From an uncultured Winogradskyella sp. (lineage in GTDB: Bacteria > Bacteroidota > Bacteroidia > Flavobacteriales > Flavobacteriaceae), in the NCBI RefSeq assembly GCF_947498345.1, contig NZ_CANMJY010000001.1, positions 372,001 through 436,000 of the forward strand: a stretch of DNA of 64,000 bases, written 5' to 3'. Below, one piece after another: positions 48,674 through 57,069 of this stretch. Position numbers and translations under genes: made by a program. The stretch's first letter is position 1, and each line of letters begins with the position of its first letter. The notes beneath the pieces were generated by a model. The model was not told where the DNA came from, made no database searches, and was given only the letters and a program-made list of their open reading frames with translations.

Positions 48674-48790
48674 TTTAAAAAAATTAAGCATAATTATGAC
48701 AAGCCTAAAAAGTTAAAATTATGTATCTTAAGCTTCATATAAATAAATGACTCTTGGATAAAGTAATAAAGGCACTTTTCTTAATTATTA

Positions 48791-50020
48791 TTACCTCTGT
48801 TTAATTTGACTGACTGTGAACTTTAACCTTTCTAATAAATCATCATAGGTAATAATATCAATTACATTCGTATATTTTCTCTTTACAATTTCAAAATCAG
48901 ATTTTTGTTCATTAGTCAAATTATCTTCCCTACCCATTATAATAAATCCTTTAGGATTTGTAATTCTTATGTTTAACCCTTCAGGTAATTGATCTTTATA
49001 TTTTTTAGATAATTCTCTTTCGCCTCTCTTTCCCCACCGATTCAAATGATATATATATTTCTCTAATTGCATAACAGTTCCTATTAGGTCTTTATGTGGA
49101 ATATGGTTGTTACGATATAAGGAGCTTGTCATTATTGAATTCTTAAAGGGTTTTTTAATTTCAATAACATCAATATTACCGTTATAATCAACTAGCATAA
49201 AATCTAAAAATCTTCTTTTTTTTTCATCAATTTGTACGAATACACTTTTGAAAGAAGCAATATATTTCGGATATAGCAAGAGAATTATTTCTAGAATTTC
49301 ATTTTGCCATTGATTCTCATTATATGAATTTTCAGAAACTAACATTCCTTCTAGTTTCTCAAGTATTGTTGAATACTTTTTCAGCTCATAGTTTTGAAAT
49401 AGCTTGTTTAAGCTTTTGCCTGTTTTAGAAATTTTTTTGTTTAAATAATTATGATATAGACCTTCAGCGTCTTTAGTGGTCTCAAAATAATTCTTTATAA
49501 TTGAAGCTATCCTAGCTTCAGCATATGTCTTTTTCTCATAGGTAGTTGGAAAATTATGTATGAGTTTATCAAAATCTTCAATAGGTATTGCCTTATCTGA
49601 ATCTCCGCCTATAAAGATATCTTCTTCTACAAGATTGTCAATTTGACCAAAAATTGAGATTTTTGTCTCAGCAATAAAGTAATTTATGTTGAATTCTAAA
49701 TCCTTATATAAATATACTTGATTTCTAGTATTAGTGATTCTTTTTCTTATCCTATAATAACCATCTTCTTTCAACTCAGCTAACACAAAGCTTATTGGGT
49801 CGAATTCAGCTATATTGTATATACTGATTTCATCAAATTCATCTTTTTCATTATTTTTTTTATTTATTTTGAATTCATCTTTTTCTTTAAAGGTCAAAGT
49901 CCTTTTAAAGGTAACTTCCTTATCTTCTCTAAGTTTTTCTCTTACCCAATCATTCTGTTGATACTCAGAATAATAATATGTAAATATTAATTTGCCTTCG
50001 ATTAGTGTTAATTCCATCAT
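48791..50020 (-). CDS. Shedu-type (DUF4263) nuclease domain protein
   Basis: The 409 residues divide into a variable N-terminal part (1-225) and a C-terminal DUF4263 domain. The domain opens with the family's NENQWQNEILEIILLLYP (about 235-251) and has the PD-(D/E)xK-type catalytic signature: Asp273 in FLDFMLVD and Glu287-x-Lys289 in DVIEIKKPF, then VMQLEKYIYHLNRWG. Shedu proteins are anti-phage nucleases usually acting alone. Here the start codon abuts the stop of the UvrD-type helicase (no bases between), so the nuclease is part of a three-gene operon. The N-terminal part may sense or bind partners; its fold is not recognised. Confidence 0.85.
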   Translation of the reverse strand: MMELTLIEGKLIFTYYYSEYQQNDWVREKLREDKEVTFKRTLTFKEKDEFKINKKNNEKDEFDEISIYNIAEFDPISFVLAELKEDGYYRIRKRITNTRNQVYLYKDLEFNINYFIAETKISIFGQIDNLVEEDIFIGGDSDKAIPIEDFDKLIHNFPTTYEKKTYAEARIASIIKNYFETTKDAEGLYHNYLNKKISKTGKSLNKLFQNYELKKYSTILEKLEGMLVSENSYNENQWQNEILEIILLLYPKYIASFKSVFVQIDEKKRRFLDFMLVDYNGNIDVIEIKKPFKNSIMTSSLYRNNHIPHKDLIGTVMQLEKYIYHLNRWGKRGERELSKKYKDQLPEGLNIRITNPKGFIIMGREDNLTNEQKSDFEIVKRKYTNVIDIITYDDLLERLKFTVSQIKQR

Positions 50021-52036
50021 CTAAATATTTACTACTTCCCATCTATCAGTATCAACATCTGAAAGGTGACTATCAAATCTGTCTTTGCTAACGGCAATGC
50101 ATAATAAATCAGTTGGTCTTGAAAAGCCTACATATGCCATCTTGGTTGATTGTTTATGGTACTTCCTTGCATCGGAAAAATCATTATATTTTAATTGTGA
50201 TGATAGTCTCTGGGTTTCGTAAGTGTCATTGCCATTCTGATAGGAAGTTTCTAAGTACAAGGTAGCTGTATGAGTTTGCCCTTTAACTGAATGAACGGTA
50301 GAAACTTCAATATCAAAGCCATTATAATTTACAATATTATCTTTTGCTAATTGTTCTGTAATATCTTCTTCAATTGTTTGAATAATCCCATTGTCTATAA
50401 AATCTTTTGACTGAATTACTTCTTTTTCAAATACACTTAACAAATTAGGTGTATATTCTTTTATTGAATTGTAAACCTCATCAGTTTTCCCTCTAATTGT
50501 GTCAATACTCCAATCAAATAGATTTCTTTTGAGATTGATGTATTCATCTTCATAAGATTCAGATAAATAGTATAATAGTTGTTTCTTTGAAAAATATCTG
50601 TTTTCAAAATTCTTTATATTCTCTATTCTAAGGATTTTGATTAAAGCATTTAAAATATTCTTCCTTATTGGCTCTAAGGTTCTTTTTTCCTTATTGAAAT
50701 TATGCAGGTAGGTGTATAAATTATCGTAATCGACTTTTACGGATGTTGATTGAGGTTTAAATTCTTCTGAGTAATCTGTAATTCCTATTCTATCTCCTTC
50801 TTTTTCTTTGACCCAACCAATAACTTTAAATTTACCTTTATCGGAGATAGTTATATCTTCTGAATCAATATAACCTCTTATTACTTGTGAAAATTTTGGA
50901 ATTACCTCTTTAATTTTCCCTACATCGTAAACTATAAGATGAGGTTTTAGATTGCTATTTTCATTTTTGCCTTCAACCTGAAACCCACCTTCGCTATTTA
51001 ATGTAAAACAATTTACGAGTTCAGCAATATTTGCAGATAAGCGATGACTACCATTAATGGTTAATGGTGTTCCTCTAAATTCCCAAACTTCATCAGTATG
51101 AACTTCTCCGCTGTATATAGCTTGGTTAATGTCCCCGATTCTTTGATACACAGATTTACTGCTTCCATCATCATAAAATATAGTTTCAAGTAAATTGTAT
51201 TGATGTGTGTCCATATCTTGCATTTCATCCACAAAAACAAATTTGAACCTTTCTTGTAGAATTAACTTCATTTTCGGATAAACAGAAATACAGTTCAATC
51301 CCATTTTATAGGCATACTCATAAGATATAAAGCCATTATTCAAAACATTTAAAACGCATTCTTTTATACCTATATATTTTTTGTTAGTTTTTGTTGCTAA
51401 AACAACAGAATCGTCTCTAAAGACTTTGATTTTCTCATCATTAAAATCAAAGTATAAATCTTTTATGTTTTTTTCAATCTTCAAATTGCATATTACACCT
51501 TCGGAAACTCCTGTTCTTGTTGATTCCTTTTTTGCTTCTGCAATATGTTTTCCCCAAAAAAAAGTAGTTGGTTTATCATATTCTTTCTTCCAACTAATTA
51601 TTTGAAACTCTCGCCAAAGCTGTTCTTTAAATAAATCGGAATCTACTCTTTTAATATCAAAACCTAAATAATTATTGATGTATGGGATAGCTAAAAACTG
51701 GTCTACAAAACTCTGAATTGTACCAATGAAATTCGGGTAAGAAAATAATTTGGGACAATGTTTGCCAATTCGTTCTTTAATTTCATCAATTGCTTTATTG
51801 GTATGAGATAGTATTAAAATCCCTCTATTGTTTACCAAAGGTAATTTTGTTTCAAGGATTAAAAGCTTAGCAAGTAAAGCTGTGGTTTTACCACTTCCAG
51901 GAACGGCTTGTAAATCAATCGTGTCAAAATTATAAATAAAGTCCAATCTTTCGGAATCAAAATTTGCTCCTTCAGGCAGTAATATTTTTTCAGCATATTG
52001 AATATCCTCTATTGATATGTTAATTTCTTGTAGCAT
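50021..52036 (-). CDS. UvrD/Rep-type superfamily 1 helicase, GajB-like
   Basis: The SF1 motifs are present: Walker A AVPGSGKTT (44-52), Walker B VDEMQD (269-274), motif III GDINQAIY (301-308), SHRLS (330-334), VHSVKGQTHTATLYLET (581 on) and VGFSRPTDLL (636 on). The 671 residues exceed the roughly 500 of described GajB proteins; the extra sequence lies mainly between motifs Ia and II (about 120-255) and around 380-560. It begins within the 3' end of the OLD-family gene (17-base overlap), as Gabija gajB follows gajA, so a Gabija-like role in phage defence is inferred. DNA unwinding is expected from the family, but GajB action in defence is not fully understood. Confidence 0.88.
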   Translation of the reverse strand: MLQEINISIEDIQYAEKILLPEGANFDSERLDFIYNFDTIDLQAVPGSGKTTALLAKLLILETKLPLVNNRGILILSHTNKAIDEIKERIGKHCPKLFSYPNFIGTIQSFVDQFLAIPYINNYLGFDIKRVDSDLFKEQLWREFQIISWKKEYDKPTTFFWGKHIAEAKKESTRTGVSEGVICNLKIEKNIKDLYFDFNDEKIKVFRDDSVVLATKTNKKYIGIKECVLNVLNNGFISYEYAYKMGLNCISVYPKMKLILQERFKFVFVDEMQDMDTHQYNLLETIFYDDGSSKSVYQRIGDINQAIYSGEVHTDEVWEFRGTPLTINGSHRLSANIAELVNCFTLNSEGGFQVEGKNENSNLKPHLIVYDVGKIKEVIPKFSQVIRGYIDSEDITISDKGKFKVIGWVKEKEGDRIGITDYSEEFKPQSTSVKVDYDNLYTYLHNFNKEKRTLEPIRKNILNALIKILRIENIKNFENRYFSKKQLLYYLSESYEDEYINLKRNLFDWSIDTIRGKTDEVYNSIKEYTPNLLSVFEKEVIQSKDFIDNGIIQTIEEDITEQLAKDNIVNYNGFDIEVSTVHSVKGQTHTATLYLETSYQNGNDTYETQRLSSQLKYNDFSDARKYHKQSTKMAYVGFSRPTDLLCIAVSKDRFDSHLSDVDTDRWEVVNI

Positions 52037-53768
52037 ATCTTATGGCTTTGATGAGGTAGTTTATGCTATCTGTTTCCAATGCTCCATTTGATTTATTTAT
52101 ACAAAATGAATTTTCAGCCTTATCAGCTAATTTATAGGCAATATCAGATTTTTTAAGACCTTTATTTAAAAGTTTTTTTGCGAGTTCTTTTTCTGAATCT
52201 TCATCCCAATTTGTTCCAGAATGAACATTTTTTAAAACTTCGATGAGTGATGAATTTAAAAATTTAGATTTTAATAATGAATATTCTAATGTCCAATTAG
52301 GTGCAGGGAAATACTGAATATTATTTTCTGATTTACCATTTAAATCTGTTAGTTTTTGTTCATTCTCTAAACTTATAGTATCACTATTTCTTTTTTGAAT
52401 TTCATCATTAATTATCTCATATTCCTTTACATCAGAATCGGTAATAACGGCAACAGGGATACTCATATCTGGAGTATTGTTTCTAAGGAATATTTTGGAA
52501 TAATGGTCAAACCCTGTGTGTCCAATGTTGACTACAGAAACTCCTTTTACTGTTAAATCTATTCCTATTGATTTTGCTAAGCTTGGCAAAAGAATTTCTT
52601 CTGCCCACCCTTCAACCATAATAATTCCTTTTGCGAAAAATAAATTAGCTTTAGTTGTATCTAAGAACTTTTCAAGAAAAATATAATCGTTATTATCTAA
52701 CTTCGTATATTCCCTACCTAAAGGAAATGCATTATTGCTTTCACAAAGGATAATATTTTCAAGTTCAACTTTAGAAGCTAAATTTGGACTATGAGTAGTT
52801 AGGATTAATTGAATATCTTTCTGTTTTTGGAGAGATTCTATAACTTGCATTTGAGCCTGTGGATGCAAATGTGCTTCTAATTCTTCTATCAAACCCAATC
52901 GTAATCCGTCATAATCTTTCTTATTAAGATGTAAAAGTTCTGATGCCATAAAAAGACGGTTTAATGTTCCTAAGCCAACATTAATCTCGTCTTTGACAAG
53001 CAATTCAAGTTTTTCTAGTATACTTTTTAATTTTCCTTCGGAAACTTTAATCTCGGTTTCCTTTGTTGCATCATAAAAAGACTGTAAATATCCATCTATT
53101 TCTTTTTTTAACTCTTTTCCTTTCTGGTCTTCAAATTCTCTTCCCTCAAAATAGTAGCCAATTCTTTCTTCAAATTCCTCAAAAATGGTTTTTAAAGGAT
53201 GGCCTTTATCCCTTCCTTTAAATGCTTCGTGTTCTTGAAAAATTTGAGATAATCTCGAATTTTTCTTTGGAATTAACTCTGTTTTCGCATCTCTAAGAGG
53301 TTTTAGATAAGTTACTTTAAGATACTCTTTTGCTTCTGATGTTAATAAATATCCTTCTTCAGATAATCCTGCTTTCACATCTGACGGTATAATTCTTTCA
53401 GACCTAATATTTGCTTCATACACTAATTTTAATGTAGGAACAGCATCTTCTCCTTCACCTTCCCAGCTTAGCCATTCTGTGAAGTTTTTGGCTTCCTCAA
53501 TAGACAAATCTTTAAATAATAACTCTATTCTAAATTTATCAGAATTTCCATAAAAATCGTCTTTGTCAATTCTCATCCATTCATAGGAATGCGTTTTAAG
53601 AACTAATTTAATGGCATCTATGATAGCTGTTTTTCCAGAATCGTTTTCTCCGATTAATACATTTACTCCTTTTGTGAAGTTTAGGTTTAAGTTAGAGCTA
53701 GTAAGGTCAAATGCTTCATTTGAGCCATACTTTCTAAAATTCCATAATTTTATGTTTTGTAAATACAT
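52020..53768 (-). CDS. OLD-family ATP-dependent endonuclease (ATPase + TOPRIM), GajA-like
   Basis: An ABC-type ATPase part comes first: Walker A IGENDSGKTAI (about 40-49), Walker B LGLIEELEAHLHPQ (292-304) and the H-loop TTHSP (324-328). A TOPRIM nuclease part follows: catalytic Glu in IIMVEGWAEEILL (386) and the DxD in AVITDSDVKE (444-446). The length of 582 is close to GajA (about 578). GajA is a sequence-specific DNA nicking enzyme inhibited by nucleotides; in Gabija it acts with GajB. The ATG at 53768 is preferred; the codon before it is TTG. This is the first gene of the operon, and its 3' end overlaps the helicase start. Confidence 0.9.
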   Translation of the reverse strand: MYLQNIKLWNFRKYGSNEAFDLTSSNLNLNFTKGVNVLIGENDSGKTAIIDAIKLVLKTHSYEWMRIDKDDFYGNSDKFRIELLFKDLSIEEAKNFTEWLSWEGEGEDAVPTLKLVYEANIRSERIIPSDVKAGLSEEGYLLTSEAKEYLKVTYLKPLRDAKTELIPKKNSRLSQIFQEHEAFKGRDKGHPLKTIFEEFEERIGYYFEGREFEDQKGKELKKEIDGYLQSFYDATKETEIKVSEGKLKSILEKLELLVKDEINVGLGTLNRLFMASELLHLNKKDYDGLRLGLIEELEAHLHPQAQMQVIESLQKQKDIQLILTTHSPNLASKVELENIILCESNNAFPLGREYTKLDNNDYIFLEKFLDTTKANLFFAKGIIMVEGWAEEILLPSLAKSIGIDLTVKGVSVVNIGHTGFDHYSKIFLRNNTPDMSIPVAVITDSDVKEYEIINDEIQKRNSDTISLENEQKLTDLNGKSENNIQYFPAPNWTLEYSLLKSKFLNSSLIEVLKNVHSGTNWDEDSEKELAKKLLNKGLKKSDIAYKLADKAENSFCINKSNGALETDSINYLIKAIRYATRN

Positions 53769-53952
53769 CAATATATTTTTAAATAGCTATATCTCGAAAA
53801 GATTCTGTCTTGAATTTCTTAAATTAAAAATCATTAAATTATAATTTTAATCTATTTAGTCCAAATCAATATGACATCATAAATATATAGAAATCAACTG
53901 AAACAGGAATTTGAATACTAACAAGTACATTTGAATTATTATCTATCTACCT
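53769..53952. other. Divergent control region of the defence module
   Basis: This AT-rich 184-base region lies between the OLD-family gene and the divergent unknown gene. It must hold both promoters. Only the plus-strand -7 element is evident; no dyad of note was seen. Confidence 0.5.
53926..53933 (+). promoter_or_regulatory. Candidate -7 element of the divergent gene
   Basis: TACATTTG matches TAnnTTTG, 19 bases before the ATG; no -33 TTG at the right distance. Confidence 0.45.
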
Positions 53953-54669
53953 ATGACAAGAATTAAACAAAAAGTCTCAGAATATAATGCTCTTATAAGA
54001 TTTCTTAATATGATCAGTGAAACACCAAAAATTCAAGGCATTAATGAAGGTGAAGACCCTCCTGATTATGTAGTTACCTTTAAACATAAAGTTGTTTCTA
54101 TTGAGCATACAAGATTTATGAATAAATCACAGAAGCAAATTGAAGAATTTAGGAAGTCTATCATTATAGACGCTCAAAATGAATTTGAAAAAATTTATGG
54201 GAAAACACTAAGTGTACAATTTAACTTTTCAAATGAACCGATGAGAACAACAAAAGATAAACCCAAAAGCTATTACACAAAAATACTGTTGGATTTGGTT
54301 TTAGAAATCTATGAAATCAATAAAGAAAGGAACTTTTCTATTTCTACAAAATTGAATAGTATAGAAAACAAGTTTATAAATTCTATAACAATTTCTAACC
54401 AGAGAGAAATTTTTCCTTGGGAAACTTGTGGCGCTTTTTTGGTTCAAAAGGCAGATTTTAAAGTTCTGCAAAATATCATTTATAAAAAGTCAGAGGACGT
54501 AAAGAAATATAAAACTCGATGTGATGAGAATTGGCTTTTGATTGAAGCAGGTATAGGTAATAAATCTACAGGATATTATTTTGATGATATATCTGACGAA
54601 CTTCAAAAAGAAAATTTTGATAAAATCTTTCTCATGGATTACAGGGCAGAACAATTTTTAGAAGTATGA
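53953..54669 (+). CDS. Unknown protein next to the defence operon, possible PD-(D/E)xK-like fold
   Basis: No named family was recognised. The segment GEDPPDYVVTFKHKVVSIEHTRF (about residues 37-59) has the spacing of a PD-(D/E)xK core: Pro-Pro-Asp on one strand, Glu on the next (IEHT in place of ExK), a pattern seen in many uncharacterised defence-linked proteins. The C-terminus (FDKIFLMDYRAEQFLEV) ends in a strand-like stretch. It is soluble and lysine-rich, with no signal peptide. The gene is divergent from the GajA-like gene and shares its 184-base control region, so an accessory role is plausible. The lysine of the usual motif is replaced, so nuclease activity is uncertain. Confidence 0.65.
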   Translation: MTRIKQKVSEYNALIRFLNMISETPKIQGINEGEDPPDYVVTFKHKVVSIEHTRFMNKSQKQIEEFRKSIIIDAQNEFEKIYGKTLSVQFNFSNEPMRTTKDKPKSYYTKILLDLVLEIYEINKERNFSISTKLNSIENKFINSITISNQREIFPWETCGAFLVQKADFKVLQNIIYKKSEDVKKYKTRCDENWLLIEAGIGNKSTGYYFDDISDELQKENFDKIFLMDYRAEQFLEV

Positions 54670-54671
54670 GT

Positions 54672-54735
54672 TAAAGAAAAGAGAATGTAACAATAGTCGA
54701 ATTAAACTATTAAATCACAATCTCTTTTCCTTTTT
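54672..54735. terminator. Bidirectional terminator between convergent genes
   Basis: AAAGAAAAGAGA and TCTCTTTTCCTTT form a long imperfect stem around an AT-rich loop, ending in T5 on the plus strand and beginning with A tracts. Confidence 0.6.
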
Positions 54736-54752
54736 GATAGTTTTATTGATTA

Positions 54753-55082
54753 CTATTCTTGATCAGAACAATGATGAACATTAAATAAAATGTTATCATT
54801 GACTGCCTTTTCCATTTCATCAGAAACGGTAGGTGGGCTGTTGTCATTGGCAGTAATAGCAATCTTGCTTTCTAAAGCATCAGCCCAGCAATATAAATGA
54901 AATGATGTTGGGGTTCTTGTCCCGCATTCCCATTTACTTACCAATCTGTCTGCTACCCCTAGTGAATGATTCAGCGCATCTTGGGTAATTCCAAGTTCAA
55001 GCCTCCTCGCTATCAATAAGAGTACGACATCCTTTAGAAAGTCAGTCCTAGTTTTTTTGGGGTAATTAAACTTCATAGCCAT
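54753..55082 (-). CDS. XRE-like helix-turn-helix regulator
   Basis: The 109 residues carry an HTH: LLLIARRLELGITQDALNHSLGVADRLVSKWECGTRTPTSFHLYCWADAL (about 21-70), where the second helix and the recognition helix with VSKWE are typical of XRE/Cro proteins. The tail is acidic and disordered. A strong Shine-Dalgarno sequence, AAGGAGGT (55087-55094, minus strand), precedes the ATG, which is unusual for a flavobacterial gene and suggests a foreign origin. It is divergent from the AlpA-like gene; repeats of a common motif lie between them. Confidence 0.82.
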   Translation of the reverse strand: MAMKFNYPKKTRTDFLKDVVLLLIARRLELGITQDALNHSLGVADRLVSKWECGTRTPTSFHLYCWADALESKIAITANDNSPPTVSDEMEKAVNDNILFNVHHCSDQE

Positions 55083-55129
55083 AATAGACCTCCTTGTTGT
55101 AATTCCTTTTAAAAACTAATTGGGATGGA

Positions 55130-55207
55130 GATTACGCACTTAATAGTTAATTTTACATAAACAAAATGCTCTAAATGCGTTACAGTTGTAGTTTTTAGTG
55201 CGTATTC
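55130..55207. promoter_or_regulatory. Operator-like repeats between the XRE and AlpA-like genes
   Basis: GATTACGCACTTAA (55130-55143) and, on the minus strand, GAATACGCACTAA (55195-55207) are inverted copies of the same word; a degenerate third copy TAACGCAT lies at 55175-55182 on the minus strand. The divergent regulator and excisionase-like genes flank them, so they are good candidates for binding sites of one of the two proteins. Confidence 0.6.
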
Positions 55208-55264
55208 AAGACTTTCATTAAGTTTTAGACCTTCCTTTCATAGAAAAAACAGAAAGGAATTCCT

Positions 55265-55540
55265 ATGGTAAAAACAATTACAAACAATGATGTAATTCTC
55301 ATCGACCCTGACGAAGAGACTAAAGTTGTCACCCAACTTTTAATCGACATGAATGCCTTTATTTCCATTAAGACTACCGAGATAGCCACAACATTGGATA
55401 AAACGACACAATATAGAGAGCGTAAAGCAGGTAGATTTCCTAAGTTGCACTCGATAACGGCTTTAGGTCAAAGGAAAGCCTATAGGATACAGGACGTGAA
55501 GCAATGGCTTGAAAATCCTTGTTCATACTCTGCTCGTTAG
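55265..55540 (+). CDS. AlpA-like DNA-binding protein (probable excisionase/regulator)
   Basis: The C-terminal 50 residues fit the AlpA/HTH_17 type: LDKTTQYRERKAGRFPKLHSITALGQRKAYRIQDVKQWLENP. Such proteins bind integrase promoters or act as recombination directionality factors. The N-terminal 40 residues are acidic and unassigned. A Shine-Dalgarno-like AAAGGAA precedes the ATG. Its last 101 bases overlap the 3' end of the convergent integrase gene, an unusual layout discussed in the findings. Confidence 0.8.
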   Translation: MVKTITNNDVILIDPDEETKVVTQLLIDMNAFISIKTTEIATTLDKTTQYRERKAGRFPKLHSITALGQRKAYRIQDVKQWLENPCSYSAR

Positions 55541-56897
55541 ACTCATAACCGTTGAACATTGTGTTTTTTGGCAATACCTTTTGTCTGAGAACATCAAATG
55601 TAGGAACGCTCTCAATATTTGGGCTGTCAATAATTAAACTAATAGCTTTATTGAGAGCGTTCATTGCATTCTTCTTTTCAACATCATAAGTGTATTGGTC
55701 ATAGACATCCGTGATATCATTTCTGACGTGATTTAGGCACATCTTTACTAAATCTTGGCGACCAAATAAGCCCGCCACTATTGTAGCCCCTGTTCGTCTT
55801 AAATCGTGAGGTGTGAAAGGCTTATTAATTTTAAAGACATTAAAATGACGTTTTATGGGCTGGCAAAGAGTCCGATTATGCAACGGCTTAAGATTATTCT
55901 TTATGATGCCACATTTGGAAAATTGACCCGTTGAACCAAAGACCAAACCTTTTCCATCCGAATATTTCCTAACCTCTTGCAAAATATTTATGGCTTTATC
56001 ATTAAGATATATTCGATGTAGATGCCCATTTTTTGTTTTTGGCAGTGTCCAAATACGTTCATTAAAATCAATATCGGACCATTTCATTTGCCTAACCTCG
56101 CCACCTCTGGCAAGGGTTAACAACATAAATTTTAAGGCATATCTAACAACCGAAGTCATTTTGATTTTATCGACGCCATACCAAAACAAATAAATTTCTT
56201 GTGGAGTGAGATGTCTGTTTCTTTTCTTTTTCTTAATATTAAGCTTGATATCCAAACAAGGGTTATCCCTGCGCCTCATCAATCCCATATCCGATGCAAA
56301 ATTAAATATCCGTCTTATATAACTGTAAAGGTGGGTTGCACTACTAGGGGCTTCTCTTTTTGTAATAATTTCATTGAAGATTTTAGCCAAGTCCTTTGGC
56401 TCAATTGTGGTGATTTTTCTTTTACCCAAATGAGGAAGTAAATCTTTTTTCAAGCATTTTTCTTCTACCTTGTAGCTCTTTTTTCCTGACTTTTTTGAAT
56501 GTTCTAAATATAGCTCTACAAGTTGGGTAACAGTCAGCTCTTCATCAAACTGCTTTTCTGCATTTTTTTGTTCTAAAAAAGGGTCTATATCTTGTTCTAC
56601 TTTACTTCTTGCATCATTGTAAAGAACTAGGGCATCACTGAGAGATAATTGAGGGTACTTGCCTAAATTAAGTCTTCGTTGAGTTTTTCCTATTCTGTAA
56701 TAATAAAACCAAGTTTTTGTCCCTTTTTTTGAAACCCTAATTCCAAAGCCAGATAGTCCTTTATACCAATAATCTATTCTTCTAGTTTTAGGTTTTAAAT
56801 GACGTATCGATACATCGGTAAATTTTATTGAATTGTCTTTTTGGTTAGCAAATTGTACAGCAGATTTACTGTTTTTGTGTGAATTTTCATGTAGCAT
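55440..56897 (-). CDS. Tyrosine integrase with N-terminal DUF4102 arm-binding domain
   Basis: The N-terminal arm-binding domain (WYKGLSGFGIRVSKKGTKTWFYYYRIGKTQRRLNLGKYPQLSLSDA, about 44-89) is followed by a core-binding domain and a catalytic domain with all key residues: Arg264 in LARGGEVR, Lys287 region KTKNGHLHRI, HDLRRTG (His364, Arg367), His390 in CLNHVRND and the nucleophile Tyr399 in DVYDQYTYD. This P4-type integrase class usually inserts elements into tRNA genes. The length of 485 is normal. Its start faces the truncated tRNA-Phe half 170 bases away, which may be its site. A motif shared with the relaxase and regulator control regions lies 65 bases upstream. Confidence 0.93.
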   Translation of the reverse strand: MLHENSHKNSKSAVQFANQKDNSIKFTDVSIRHLKPKTRRIDYWYKGLSGFGIRVSKKGTKTWFYYYRIGKTQRRLNLGKYPQLSLSDALVLYNDARSKVEQDIDPFLEQKNAEKQFDEELTVTQLVELYLEHSKKSGKKSYKVEEKCLKKDLLPHLGKRKITTIEPKDLAKIFNEIITKREAPSSATHLYSYIRRIFNFASDMGLMRRRDNPCLDIKLNIKKKKRNRHLTPQEIYLFWYGVDKIKMTSVVRYALKFMLLTLARGGEVRQMKWSDIDFNERIWTLPKTKNGHLHRIYLNDKAINILQEVRKYSDGKGLVFGSTGQFSKCGIIKNNLKPLHNRTLCQPIKRHFNVFKINKPFTPHDLRRTGATIVAGLFGRQDLVKMCLNHVRNDITDVYDQYTYDVEKKNAMNALNKAISLIIDSPNIESVPTFDVLRQKVLPKNTMFNGYESNEQSMNKDFQAIASRPVSYRLSFDLKPLSSAT

Positions 56898-56961
56898 TAT
56901 GCAATCTGTCCTTTCTTGAAAACAAATAGTTAATGCTTGAATACTTAAAATCGGGGAGTAC

Positions 56962-56978
56962 TTATACGCACAGTAAAA
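56962..56978 (+). promoter_or_regulatory. Copy of the ATACGCAC motif before the integrase
   Basis: TTATACGCACAGTAAAA shares ATACGCAC with the sites at 55130-55207 and near 63931, 65 bases upstream of the integrase start. Confidence 0.5.
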
Positions 56979-57069
56979 CCCTCTACGCCTTTATCATCAA
57001 CACTTACAAATAATACTGGACAAAGCGAGGAAATATACTTATACACTCATAGTCCGTATTACACGGTGT

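Noticed and set aside
52020..53768. RecF/SMC-type repair protein
   Set aside because: The TOPRIM Glu and DxD residues after the ATPase part mark the OLD family, and the following UvrD-type gene supports a Gabija-like pair.
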